Shown piece after piece: positions 25,204 through 32,731 of a stretch of 64,000 nt of DNA. How positions within the stretch are numbered: position 1 is the stretch's first letter; every line of letters starts with the position of its first letter. A program made the translations under genes and the position numbers. The stretch spans positions 806,001 to 870,000 of the forward strand of contig NZ_FTNM01000001.1 in assembly GCF_900156415.1 (NCBI RefSeq), in the 5' to 3' direction. This stretch comes from Pontibacter lucknowensis (GTDB lineage Bacteria > Bacteroidota > Bacteroidia > Cytophagales > Hymenobacteraceae). The notes beneath the pieces are model-generated. The model had not been told where the DNA came from and did not search any database. It worked only from the letters and a program-made list of their open reading frames with translations.

Positions 25204-25230
25204 AAAAGGGAGCCAATCGGCTCCCTTTTT
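25204..25230 (+). terminator. Terminator after the small lipoprotein gene
   Basis: Stem AAAAGGGAGCC / GGCTCCCTTTT with loop AATC and a T-run; also usable by the convergent hydroxylase gene because of the A-run on its left. Confidence 0.9.
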
Positions 25231-25247
25231 GATTTCGATGGACTGCT

Positions 25248-25862
25248 CTATTTTGAATTAGTGCGTTTCGGCATCGTTCCCAGTATGTAGTCCCAGAGCG
25301 GAGAAGATACACCGTAAGCCACGTTCGGGTCTTTGTAGTGGTGAATACTATGGTGAATCCAAAGCTGCTTCAGGAAGTTCTTAGGCGGTGCGTATGCGTG
25401 CACGGCATAATGCACGAACAGGTATAGCGCATAACCAAACAGCAGCCCGGCCACTACACCGAATACAAACTGCCCGAAGATCAGCTTGAACACAAAGAAA
25501 AAGAACGAGGCGATGAACAAGCTGACAATCGGCGGCATAGCCAGGCGCTCTTTGTCTTTCGGGTACTCGTGGTGATTGCCGTGAAAGGTATACTGAATGC
25601 GCTCCTTCATCGGCGTATCGGTATCCATATGGAACACGAAGCGGTGCGCGCAGTATTCGATCAGTGAGAAGATAAGCCAGCCCAGCAGAAAGAAGCCGAT
25701 CGCCTCCAGCACATTAATAAAGCTATACGTGATGCCATAGTAAATCAGCCCGATGGCAATGACGATAAAAATAGAAATAGGCAGTGCAATGTGTGTACGT
25801 GTCAGTCTTTCCAGCACAGGATTCTGGAATATCTGGGCTTGTCCTTTGTGATTGGGTTTCAT
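25248..25862 (-). CDS. Fatty acid hydroxylase (sterol desaturase superfamily, FA2H/Scs7-like)
   Basis: 204 residues. Integral membrane di-iron hydroxylase that likely adds a 2-hydroxyl to fatty acids of sphingolipids or other lipids. The His boxes are complete and in order: HRFVFHMD, FHGNHHEYP, HYAVHAY and HHSIHHY, with YGVSSPLWDYILGT at the C-terminus. Hydrophobic helices flank the boxes (IALPISIFIVIAIGLIYYGI; AIGFFLLGWLIFSLI; VSLFIASFFFFVFKLIFG; VVAGLLFGYALYLFV). Monocistronic on the minus strand. Confidence 0.9.
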   Translation of the reverse strand: MKPNHKGQAQIFQNPVLERLTRTHIALPISIFIVIAIGLIYYGITYSFINVLEAIGFFLLGWLIFSLIEYCAHRFVFHMDTDTPMKERIQYTFHGNHHEYPKDKERLAMPPIVSLFIASFFFFVFKLIFGQFVFGVVAGLLFGYALYLFVHYAVHAYAPPKNFLKQLWIHHSIHHYKDPNVAYGVSSPLWDYILGTMPKRTNSK

Positions 25863-25969
25863 AGTCAGATTTTGCTAAAAACGGATTTTTACCGCAAAAT
25901 TAGTTAAATATTAGGTATCCCGTATGTATTTATCCGCTGCAACACATAAGCGGAAACGAGGAGTTTTTG

Positions 25970-26485
25970 TTATGGTTTAACTAACGATTCTAACCGTCCA
26001 ATGTTATACCTTTTTCCCGATACCGTATACTTAGCCTGCTTGTAGAATACCAGACGTTCAGCTAATGTTTTGACTATGAAATCCTTTAGCTCTTCTTCGC
26101 TTTTCTGAGCCAGCAAGGGACGCTGGCTCAGGTTTGTCAAAAGCAGTCGTTGCGTGAGTTCTTCAGACGGCACGTCCAGAAAAATGCTCGTGCCGTGCTG
26201 GTTGATAAATGCCATGTTGTCGAAGAAGCAGGGTGTGCCGCCGCCAGTAGCCACCACAGCTTGCTCAAATTCCTGCACCACCGACTCCATCGCCTGCCGT
26301 TCCTTCTGTCGAAAGCCCTCCTGCCCCCCTGCGGCAAACAGCTGCGCAATGCTGCAGCCTTCCCTTTGCTCAAGGTACTCGTCGAGGTCCACGAAGGTAT
26401 AGCCCAGCCGCTCAGCCAGCTGTCGACCCAAAGTGGTCTTGCCAGCCCCCATCATACCGATCAGGAAAATGCGTTGCGTGCTCAA
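25970..26485 (-). CDS. aroK: Shikimate kinase
   Basis: 171 residues; phosphorylates shikimate at O3 in chorismate/aromatic amino acid synthesis. Walker A GMMGAGKTT lies at residues 10-18, the shikimate-binding DLDEYLEQREG at about 33-43, the glycine loop VVATGGGTPCF near 78, and LSQRPLL in the lid region. The start codon is TTG at 26485; the next ATG is inside the P-loop (GMMGAGK) and would destroy it, so TTG is chosen. It lies 18 bases after the BT_3928-like gene stop, so the two may be co-transcribed. Confidence 0.95.
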   Translation of the reverse strand: MSTQRIFLIGMMGAGKTTLGRQLAERLGYTFVDLDEYLEQREGCSIAQLFAAGGQEGFRQKERQAMESVVQEFEQAVVATGGGTPCFFDNMAFINQHGTSIFLDVPSEELTQRLLLTNLSQRPLLAQKSEEELKDFIVKTLAERLVFYKQAKYTVSGKRYNIGRLESLVKP

Positions 26486-26503
26486 AGCTAAGGTATAGTG
26501 CTT

Positions 26504-27595
26504 TTACAGCAAGCTCACCAGCTCCGACACATCTGGTGTGTCGTTGTGGTGCCACATGCCTTTTACGGTGCCGTCCTGCAGCAGCATGGTGCCGGGGTTG
26601 GCACGCATCATGGTTTTGAGTACAGTGCCGTCGCCGAAGAAGTACGGAGCAGCCAGACCCACCTCGTGGCGGAAGGCCTCAAACTCCTGACGGCCGGAGG
26701 AAGTGATGACTACAGGCGTTATACCCTGTTGCTCGGCTTCCTGCACCAGCTTGCTTATTTCCTCGATGTTGCTGCGATTGGCTTTCTCTACATTGTGCAC
26801 GATCACCAGCAGCTTGTTGCCGCTGAGGATTTCCTGCGTAAAGTCACCCTGATCGTTCCATACGTTGAAGTCGGTGATCTTCGGACCATCCTCCGGATTC
26901 ACCGCTACCATCTCCTTGAAGGTATAGGCTTCATCCATCGGGTACTCCTCAAACTCCTCCTCTTCTCCATCTTTCACCATCACATACTTGTAGCGTAGCG
27001 GTGCTGAAGGTTTCATCAGGGCCGGAATGTTATTGCCTATTTTATAAGCGCGGAAATCGACATAAGGCAGATGCTCATAAGCGTACCAGCCGATGCCAAC
27101 CGAAATTAAAGCGGTAAGGGCTGTTACGGCCGCTCCTACTTTAGGCTGCACCAGTGGCTGCAGGTGTCTGCGGTAAAAGAGCAGCCACACAATCATCACC
27201 AGCAGCACGATGTCTTTGGTGAACGACTCCCAGGGCGTGAGCTTGATGGCATCGCCGAAGCAGCCGCAGTCGGTTACTTTGTTGAAGTAGGCCGAGTAGA
27301 AGGTGAGGAAGGTGAAGAAAACGATCATGGCCAGCAGCAGCCATAGTACCTCTTTGAGCTTCCAGCGGATAAGCAGCGCCACACCCAGCACGATCTCAGC
27401 CGCACTCAGGAAGATGGAAAGAAACAGCGCCGCCGGCACCAGTGATAGAAATACGGGTGAAATATCGTGGGCGAATACTTCAAAGTACTCCTCCAGTTTA
27501 ATGGCTGTACCTACCGGATCGTTGATCTTGATCAGGCCCGAGAAAATAAACAGGACTCCTACAAAAAGCCAGAAAAATTTGGTGATGTATCGCAT
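26504..27595 (-). CDS. DoxX-like membrane protein with C-terminal thioredoxin-like region (BT_3928 family)
   Basis: 363 residues. N-terminal four-helix DoxX/MauE-type domain: FWLFVGVLFIFSGLIKINDP, FLSLVPAALFLSIFLSAAEI, VLWLLLAMIVFFTFLTFYSAY followed by the signature VTDCGCFGDAIKLTPWESF, then DIVLLVMIVWLLF. After a fifth helix (residues about 160-180) comes a periplasmic domain (about 185-363) with a thioredoxin-like order: LVIVHNVEKANR, ISKLVQEAEQQGITPVVIT, APYFFGDGTVLKTMMRANPG, TMLLQDGTVKGMWH. No CxxC in that domain. Probably envelope redox or electron transfer; function unproven. Confidence 0.88.
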   Translation of the reverse strand: MRYITKFFWLFVGVLFIFSGLIKINDPVGTAIKLEEYFEVFAHDISPVFLSLVPAALFLSIFLSAAEIVLGVALLIRWKLKEVLWLLLAMIVFFTFLTFYSAYFNKVTDCGCFGDAIKLTPWESFTKDIVLLVMIVWLLFYRRHLQPLVQPKVGAAVTALTALISVGIGWYAYEHLPYVDFRAYKIGNNIPALMKPSAPLRYKYVMVKDGEEEEFEEYPMDEAYTFKEMVAVNPEDGPKITDFNVWNDQGDFTQEILSGNKLLVIVHNVEKANRSNIEEISKLVQEAEQQGITPVVITSSGRQEFEAFRHEVGLAAPYFFGDGTVLKTMMRANPGTMLLQDGTVKGMWHHNDTPDVSELVSLL

Positions 27596-27683
27596 TTGAG
27601 TTTGAGAGTTTAAGAGTTTGGGAGTTTAGGGAATCACAATAACCGGATCACCCGCACACCCCGCTATCTTCCATTTCAGCGTT

Positions 27684-27799
27684 TTGTCATTCCGAACACG
27701 CCCGAGACGTGAGTCGAAGGGGGCGAGCGTAGCTCAGAGAAATCTGAAACTGTCTCACATAACAGAGCTTCAGATCTCTCCTATCGTCAAGATGACATA
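27684..27799. repeat. REP/MITE-like intergenic palindromic repeat
   Basis: In the spacer 27596-27822. It begins TTGTCATTCCGAACACG and ends CGTCAAGATGACATA, so its termini are near-complementary TGTCATT / GATGACA. An internal inverted pair, GAGAAATCTGAA and TTCAGATCTCTC, flanks a short loop. The sequence 'TGTCATTCCGA...GAAATCT...AGATCTCTC...TCAAGATGACA' is the style of dispersed non-coding repeats found in many Bacteroidota genomes. Only one copy is in this window. Confidence 0.6.
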
Positions 27800-27822
27800 C
27801 TTGTGTGCATCTAATTTATACC

Positions 27823-28377
27823 TTACTTCACCGTTTCCGCAAACCCCGACTTAATCAGCGCGAACACGGCGTAGTTGATCATGTCGCGGTAGTTGGCTTC
27901 TACGCCTTCCGAAATCAGGGTCTGGCCTTCGTTGTCTTCGATCTGCTTGGTGCGGTAGAGCTTCATCAGGATAATGTCAGTGATGGAACTCACACGCATG
28001 TCGCGCCAGGCCTCGCCGTAGTCGTGGTTTTTGGCGTTGAGCAGTTTGATGTTCTCTTCAATGTGCTCTGTGTACATACGCTCCACCTCCTCTGCCGAAA
28101 GCGTTAGCTCGTCACTCTCCTGCAGGCCCAGTTGCATCAAGGCGATCACGCAGTAGTTGATGATGCCCACAAACTCGTCCCGGATATCGTCCTCCACCAT
28201 TTGCCTGCCCTTCTCCTGTATGGAGCGGATGCGCTGCGCCTTGATAAAGATCTGGTCGGTGATGGACGGCAGTCGCAGCACGCGCCAGGCGGTGCCGTAG
28301 TCTTTGGTCTTCTTGACGAAGGTATCTTTGCAGCGGTTTACTACCTGATTATATTCCTGGAGTGTTTGACTAATCAA
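27823..28377 (-). CDS. DUF1599 protein (nucleotide modification-associated domain 1 type)
   Basis: 184 residues from the TTG at 28377. The frame is open further upstream into folP, but that part is not family-like. Two copies of the domain are visible: CKDTFVKKTKDYGTAWRVLR-LPSITDQIFIKAQRIRSIQ in the first half and LLNAKNHDYGEAWRDMRVSS-ITDIILMKLYRTKQI in the second, each followed by an acidic/hydrophobic helix (INYCVIALMQLGL; INYAVFALIKSGF). The family occurs across Bacteroidota next to folate or cdaA genes; related domains are linked to nucleotide modification. Role unknown. Confidence 0.85.
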   Translation of the reverse strand: MISQTLQEYNQVVNRCKDTFVKKTKDYGTAWRVLRLPSITDQIFIKAQRIRSIQEKGRQMVEDDIRDEFVGIINYCVIALMQLGLQESDELTLSAEEVERMYTEHIEENIKLLNAKNHDYGEAWRDMRVSSITDIILMKLYRTKQIEDNEGQTLISEGVEANYRDMINYAVFALIKSGFAETVK

Positions 28378-28419
28378 CTTTTTAGCTTTAATTTTAAACG
28401 ATTGACAGATACGCCAACA

Positions 28420-29277
28420 TTGGAATCGAAAGATAAGTTTTTTCGAAAGAAAAGTACACTTAACTGCCGCGGAAAAATCCTTTCGCTGGATAAGCCGCTG
28501 GTCATGGGCATCCTCAATGTTACACCTGACTCTTTCTATGCAGGCAGCCGCCTGAGCTCTCCCGACGAAGTTGTTCAACGAGCCAAAAGCATGCTGGAAG
28601 ACGGAGCTGACATTCTTGACCTGGGAGGTTACTCTTCCCGGCCGGGCGCTGCGGATGTTTCAACAGCCGAAGAACTGGATAGAGTTATACCTGCCATTGA
28701 GGCCATCATGCAGGCTTTTCCGGGAGCTGTGATTTCCGTGGATACCTTCCGGGCCGAAGTAGCTGAGGCCAGTGTAAAGGCGGGTGCTTCCATCATCAAC
28801 GATATTTCGGGCGGCAACCTCGACGAGGCCATGTTCGAAACGGTGGCGCGAATGCAGGTGCCTTACATCCTGATGCACATGCGCGGCACGCCGCAGACCA
28901 TGAACAGCCTCACGGACTACCAAGACCTTGTGCTGGATGTGCTGGACGAGCTGCAGGTCAAGGTGGCGCAGTTAAAAAGCTTAGGTGTGAACGACATCAT
29001 CTTAGACCCTGGCTTTGGTTTTGCCAAGACTGTGGATCAGAACTTTGAGCTAATGCACCGACTTGAGGAACTACGTGTACTTGAGCTACCGTTATTAGTG
29101 GGAGTATCCCGCAAGTCCATGACCTACAAATACCTGGGCATTGACCAATCTGAAGCACTGGCCGGCACAATAGCACTCAATACCATCGCGTTAGGAAAAG
29201 GTGCCGACATTTTGCGGGTGCACGACGTAAAAGAAACAAAACAGACTATCCAACTATACACGAAAGTAACGCATTGA
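28420..29277 (+). CDS. folP: Dihydropteroate synthase
   Basis: 285 residues from a TTG at 28420 (TTG at 28402 is an alternative; no ATG is near). Joins 6-hydroxymethyl-dihydropterin pyrophosphate with p-aminobenzoate in folate synthesis, the sulfonamide target. Family motifs: LVMGILNVTPDSFY near residue 29, LDLGGYSSRPGA, ISVDTFRAEVA, IINDISGGN, YILMHMRGTP, DIILDPGFGFAKT, LLVGVSRKSM and ILRVHDVKET. Divergent from DUF1599 with only about 40 bases between the start codons. Overlaps cdaA by 4 bases. Confidence 0.95.
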   Translation: MESKDKFFRKKSTLNCRGKILSLDKPLVMGILNVTPDSFYAGSRLSSPDEVVQRAKSMLEDGADILDLGGYSSRPGAADVSTAEELDRVIPAIEAIMQAFPGAVISVDTFRAEVAEASVKAGASIINDISGGNLDEAMFETVARMQVPYILMHMRGTPQTMNSLTDYQDLVLDVLDELQVKVAQLKSLGVNDIILDPGFGFAKTVDQNFELMHRLEELRVLELPLLVGVSRKSMTYKYLGIDQSEALAGTIALNTIALGKGADILRVHDVKETKQTIQLYTKVTH

Positions 29278-30122
29278 TTCCTTTATTTACAGTAGGCTTT
29301 TTGGAAATTGAGCTGCTGGATGTGCTTGACATCCTGCTCGTCACGGTATTGCTTTACCAGCTCTATAAACTTCTGACTGGTAGTGTGGCGCTTAAGATTT
29401 TCCTGGGCCTGCTCTCCGTATACCTGCTATACCTGGTGGTAAGGGCCGCAGGCATGGAGCTCCTCAGCATCATCCTCGGCCAGTTTATGGGAGTGGGTGT
29501 ACTCGCAGCCATCATTGTATTCCAGCCCGAGATCCGGCGTTTCCTTTTGCTGATCGGCAAAACCACCGCCTTCAACAATGACCGACTTTTCCGTGGTTTC
29601 CCATGGCGACGCGATCAGGTGGAGAAGCTCAGCCTCACTCCCTTTATTGAAGCCTCTAAATCACTTGCCGCCAAAAATACCGGTGCACTGATCGTATTTG
29701 CCAAAAGCTCCGAATTGAAATACTACGCTGAATCGGGTGACCTGATCGATGCCGTGATCTCCAAGCGACTGTTGATGTCGATCTTTAACAAGACGAGTCC
29801 GCTGCACGATGGCGCTGTGATCATTTCGGGCAATCGCATCAAAGCGGCCCGTTGCATTTTGCCTGTAACGGAGAACAACGAGATACCCGCCTCCATGGGT
29901 CTTCGACACCGTGCTGCCATCGGCCTTACGGAAGTAACCGACAGTGTGGTGCTGGTCGTATCCGAAGAAACAGGCCAGATCGCGCTGGTACGCAATGCCG
30001 AGGTATTCCGCAACCTTTCCTCTGCCGACCTGCGCGTGAAACTCAACCAGTTCCTGTTCGACACAGACCAGAAGCCAGCCGCTGTTCCAGCTCCTGCAGA
30101 GAAATCGGTGAGTGCAGCGTAA
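29274..30122 (+). CDS. cdaA: Diadenylate cyclase (CdaA-type), c-di-AMP synthase
   Basis: 282 residues. Makes cyclic di-AMP from two ATP; controls potassium, osmotic and wall balance in bacteria that use it. Three N-terminal membrane helices (residues about 12-32, 38-56, 62-84), then the DAC domain with DGA at 179-181 (SPLHDGAVII) and RHR at 211-213 (MGLRHRAAIG), both essential in the family. The start is TTG at 29274 inside the folP stop (TTGA, 4-base overlap), giving tight coupling. The folP-cdaA pairing recalls the glmM-cdaA linkage in Firmicutes but ties the messenger to folate here. Confidence 0.95.
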   Translation: MIPLFTVGFLEIELLDVLDILLVTVLLYQLYKLLTGSVALKIFLGLLSVYLLYLVVRAAGMELLSIILGQFMGVGVLAAIIVFQPEIRRFLLLIGKTTAFNNDRLFRGFPWRRDQVEKLSLTPFIEASKSLAAKNTGALIVFAKSSELKYYAESGDLIDAVISKRLLMSIFNKTSPLHDGAVIISGNRIKAARCILPVTENNEIPASMGLRHRAAIGLTEVTDSVVLVVSEETGQIALVRNAEVFRNLSSADLRVKLNQFLFDTDQKPAAVPAPAEKSVSAA

Positions 30123-30144
30123 GGTATAAGCCTATAACGATAGC

Positions 30145-30174
30145 AAAGCCAGTCCTTGGGGACTGGCTTTTTTT
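30145..30174 (+). terminator. Terminator after cdaA
   Basis: Stem AAAGCCAGTCC / GGACTGGCTTT, loop TTGG, then T-run. The remaining spacer to 30415 holds only a 12-base palindrome GGAAATATTTCC at 30252-30263 of unknown meaning. Confidence 0.9.
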
Positions 30175-30415
30175 ATTGCCATGGGCTCAGAAGCTATACC
30201 TGTTACGTACCTGCAGCCAGGGTTACATGGTGGGCACGCACCACAAAGTGTGGAAATATTTCCCCATCACCCTGTGCTCTTCCACAGTTTGCGAAACCCA
30301 TACAAAACACACAACCAGTTAATAAACAGTGCATTATGCAATTTAAATGGTTCTGGCACGGTTATGCCAATAGGGCTATGCGCAACAAATGTTAATCGAA
30401 CTAAACTAACATAAC

Positions 30416-30760
30416 ATGAAAAAAGCAACTTTTTTAGCAGCCGCCATTGCCTTACTTGGTTTTACATCTATCGATGCGAACGCACAAGCTACACAGGCTG
30501 CTGAGCAAGCACAGACGCAAACTCAGAACGACAATAGAGAAAAAGTTACCAAAGATCAGCTTCCAGCCCCTGTAAAGGCGGTATTGGATCACGAAGCTTA
30601 CAAAGAGTGGACTGTAGGCGATATCTACAAAGTGAAGCCAGCTGAAGGTGACGCGAACGCAAAAGTTGTTTACGAAATCGCCCTGACAAACAAAGAAGGC
30701 CAGACTGGCACGATCACCCTTGATGAACAAGGCCAGGACGCTTCTAAAGAACAAGAATAG
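30416..30760 (+). CDS. Small secreted protein, 114 aa
   Basis: Signal peptide (KKATFLAAAIALLGFTSIDANAQ), then a Gln/Thr/Glu-rich spacer, then a compact region REKVTKDQLPAPVKAVLDHE, AYKEWTVGDIYKVKP, VVYEIALTNKEGQTGTITLDE. The order 'V...LP..VK..L....Y..W.V.......Y.I...' resembles short PepSY-like periplasmic proteins of Bacteroidota, but the similarity is weak. Soluble periplasmic or secreted; function unknown. Own terminator. Confidence 0.7.
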   Translation: MKKATFLAAAIALLGFTSIDANAQATQAAEQAQTQTQNDNREKVTKDQLPAPVKAVLDHEAYKEWTVGDIYKVKPAEGDANAKVVYEIALTNKEGQTGTITLDEQGQDASKEQE

Positions 30761-30802
30761 CCAAAGCGTACTTAAAGAAACTATACTTAGAACTATGGAA
30801 AA

Positions 30803-30828
30803 GGGCCTCCGCTAAGCGGAGGCTTTTT
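30803..30828 (+). terminator. Terminator after the small secreted protein gene
   Basis: Stem GCCTCCGC / GCGGAGGC with a 3-base loop (TAA) and TTTTTT; it sits between convergent genes. Confidence 0.9.
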
Positions 30829-30833
30829 TGCGT

Positions 30834-31052
30834 CTATGCTTTTTCTCTTCTTTTCCAGAATACCCAGTAGGCCAACAGGCCAAAAACGGGCACTACCCAG
30901 AGCACGACCATCCAGAGCAAGCGCTCCGTTAGGTTATAATTTGTCTTAAAGATCAGGTGCAGCAGCGAGAGCACCACCAGTATATAGTAGGCAGCTACCA
31001 GCAGGAAGATAGAGCCAAAGAAAGGGTCGTTTCCGATAAAACAGAAGAACAT
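30834..31052 (-). CDS. Small PLDc_N-type membrane protein, 72 aa
   Basis: Two helices (GSIFLLVAAYYILVVLSLLHLI and LLWMVVLWVVPVFGLLAYWVFW) ending in a basic tail KRREKA. The second helix has the Trp-hydrophobic-Pro-Val-Phe-Gly-Leu pattern of the PLDc_N domain (the N-terminal membrane part of cardiolipin synthases), here found alone. Stand-alone PLDc_N proteins are common in Bacteroidota; their role is unknown. Confidence 0.8.
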   Translation of the reverse strand: MFFCFIGNDPFFGSIFLLVAAYYILVVLSLLHLIFKTNYNLTERLLWMVVLWVVPVFGLLAYWVFWKRREKA

Positions 31053-31083
31053 AAAGTTAGCTTAATGTTGAGAAGGGTTCGAC

Positions 31084-31374
31084 TTACCCGAAAAGGATCT
31101 GACTGACAAACCAGGCCAGATAAGCCAGTGCCGGGGCGCATAGCAGCAGTACCATACCCAGGTTCACGCGTACCCACTGCGGGTTGAGCATCATACTCAG
31201 GTAGGCTTCCGCTGAAAGCAGAATAGAAAAGTAAAACGTGATCTGGAGCAGTGTACCCGTCAGGTTTACCTCACCCCGTATACCTGCCGTGACATAAGCC
31301 AGAAATGAAATAACCAGCCAGGCCAGCACGGTGCCGAGCAGCAACTGACCAGCCTTTATTTTGACATTATTCAT
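31084..31374 (-). CDS. Small membrane protein, 96 aa
   Basis: The frame is open from 31527 but would then run through the kbl 3' end and its terminator; the ATG at 31374 (MNNVKIKAGQLLLGTVLAWL) is the natural start. Three hydrophobic stretches: LLLGTVLAWLVISFLAYV, LLQITFYFSILLSAEAYLSM and LGMVLLLCAPALAYLAWFV. No family recognised. It sits between kbl and the PLDc_N-type gene on the same strand, separated from kbl by a terminator. Confidence 0.6.
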   Translation of the reverse strand: MNNVKIKAGQLLLGTVLAWLVISFLAYVTAGIRGEVNLTGTLLQITFYFSILLSAEAYLSMMLNPQWVRVNLGMVLLLCAPALAYLAWFVSQILFG

Positions 31375-31412
31375 AGGTAGAGCAGGTATTTGGATCCTGA
31401 TAATGACAAGGT

Positions 31413-31451
31413 AATAAAAAACAGCCACTCCCCCAACGGAAGCGGCTGTTT
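31413..31451 (-). terminator. Terminator of kbl
   Basis: On the minus strand AAACAGCC...GGCTGTTT with a 17-base interior, followed by TTTTATTAC. Confidence 0.75.
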
Positions 31452-31475
31452 CTATACCTTGATATAGTTGCAATC

Positions 31476-32672
31476 TTACTTGATCACGCCAAGCTCGCGA
31501 CCAACCTCTGTGAATGCGGCGATACACTTGTCGATGTGAACGCGGTCGTGCACCGCGGAAAGCTGCACACGGATACGGGCTTGCCCTTTTGGAACAACCG
31601 GATAGTAAAATCCGATCACGTAAATGCCTTTGTCGAGCATGCGGGCCGCGAACTCCTGCGCCAGCGGTGCATCGTATAGCATTACAGGCACAATCGGGTG
31701 GTCGCCCGGCTTGATGTCGAAGCCAGCGGCTGTGATTTGCTCACGGAAGTACTTTGTGTTCCACTCCAGTTTGTCGCGCAGTTCAGTAGTAGAGCTAAGC
31801 ATATCGAGTACCGCAATGGAAGCACCCACGATAGATGGAGCCAGTGAGTTAGAGAACAGGTACGGACGGGAGCGCTGACGTAGCATGTCTATGATCTCTT
31901 TCTTGCCAGACGTGAAACCGCCCATGGCACCGCCCAGTGCTTTGCCTAGCGTACCGGTGATGATGTCCACTTTGTCCATCACGTTGTGGTACTCGTGCGT
32001 ACCACGGCCCGTTTTGCCCATAAAGCCTGTAGAGTGCGAATCGTCTACCATCAGCACAGCCTGGTACTTATCAGCCAACTCCACGATCTGGTCGAGTTGC
32101 GCCACTGTACCATCCATAGAGAAGGCCCCATCTGTTACGATGATGCGGTGCTTGGTGCCGGCATTCACGGCCTCCTGCAGCTTTGCCTCCAGGTCTTCCA
32201 TGTTGTTGTGCTCGTAGCGGAAACGCTGGGCTTTGCACAGACGAATACCGTCGATGATAGAAGCGTGGTTCAGCGCATCCGATATAATCGCCGACTCGGC
32301 ATCGAACAAAGGTTCGAACACACCACCGTTCGCATCGAAAGCCGCTGCGTAAAGAATGGTGTCTTCGGTGCCCAGGAATTCAGACAGCTTTTGCTCCAGC
32401 TCTTTGTGGATATCCTGCGTGCCGCAGATAAAGCGTACAGAGCTCATGCCATAACCGTGCGTATCGATAGCATGCTTGGCTGCCTCGATCACCTTTGGGT
32501 GAGCCGACAGGCCCAGGTAGTTATTGGCGCAGAAGTTCAGCACATGCTGCATCTGAGTCGTATCGATATCAGCTCCCTGCGGAGTGGTGATGATACGTTC
32601 CTGCTTATACAAACCAGCTTCCTTGATCTCGGCTAGCTGTTTTTCCAAATCTGGTTTTAAGGTTTCGTACAT
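31476..32672 (-). CDS. kbl: Glycine C-acetyltransferase (2-amino-3-ketobutyrate CoA ligase)
   Basis: 398 residues, the usual length. A PLP enzyme that cleaves 2-amino-3-ketobutyrate with CoA to glycine and acetyl-CoA, the second step of threonine breakdown. Motifs: [18 protein letters not shown] (residues 45-62), [42 protein letters not shown], and the PLP Lys244 in [17 protein letters not shown] threonine-3-dehydrogenase-type gene lies 1.8 kb to the right in divergent orientation, which supports this role over serine palmitoyltransferase or 8-amino-7-oxononanoate synthase. Confidence 0.94.
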   Translation of the reverse strand: MYETLKPDLEKQLAEIKEAGLYKQERIITTPQGADIDTTQMQHVLNFCANNYLGLSAHPKVIEAAKHAIDTHGYGMSSVRFICGTQDIHKELEQKLSEFLGTEDTILYAAAFDANGGVFEPLFDAESAIISDALNHASIIDGIRLCKAQRFRYEHNNMEDLEAKLQEAVNAGTKHRIIVTDGAFSMDGTVAQLDQIVELADKYQAVLMVDDSHSTGFMGKTGRGTHEYHNVMDKVDIITGTLGKALGGAMGGFTSGKKEIIDMLRQRSRPYLFSNSLAPSIVGASIAVLDMLSSTTELRDKLEWNTKYFREQITAAGFDIKPGDHPIVPVMLYDAPLAQEFAARMLDKGIYVIGFYYPVVPKGQARIRVQLSAVHDRVHIDKCIAAFTEVGRELGVIK

Positions 32673-32731
32673 GGGTTATCTTCGTTAAGCTGTTACTTGT
32701 TTTATTTTAATCGGGCAGGTATAGCACCTGC

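Noticed and set aside
26483-26490. TAGCTTTG as the aroK promoter -7 box
   Set aside because: It overlaps the TTG start codon, so transcription would begin inside the gene; probably chance.
28132-28419. Upstream extension of folP from an ATG at 28132
   Set aside because: It is antisense to DUF1599 and unlike any FolP N-terminus.
30252-30263. Palindrome GGAAATATTTCC as an operator
   Set aside because: A single 12-base palindrome with no partner element; chance cannot be excluded.
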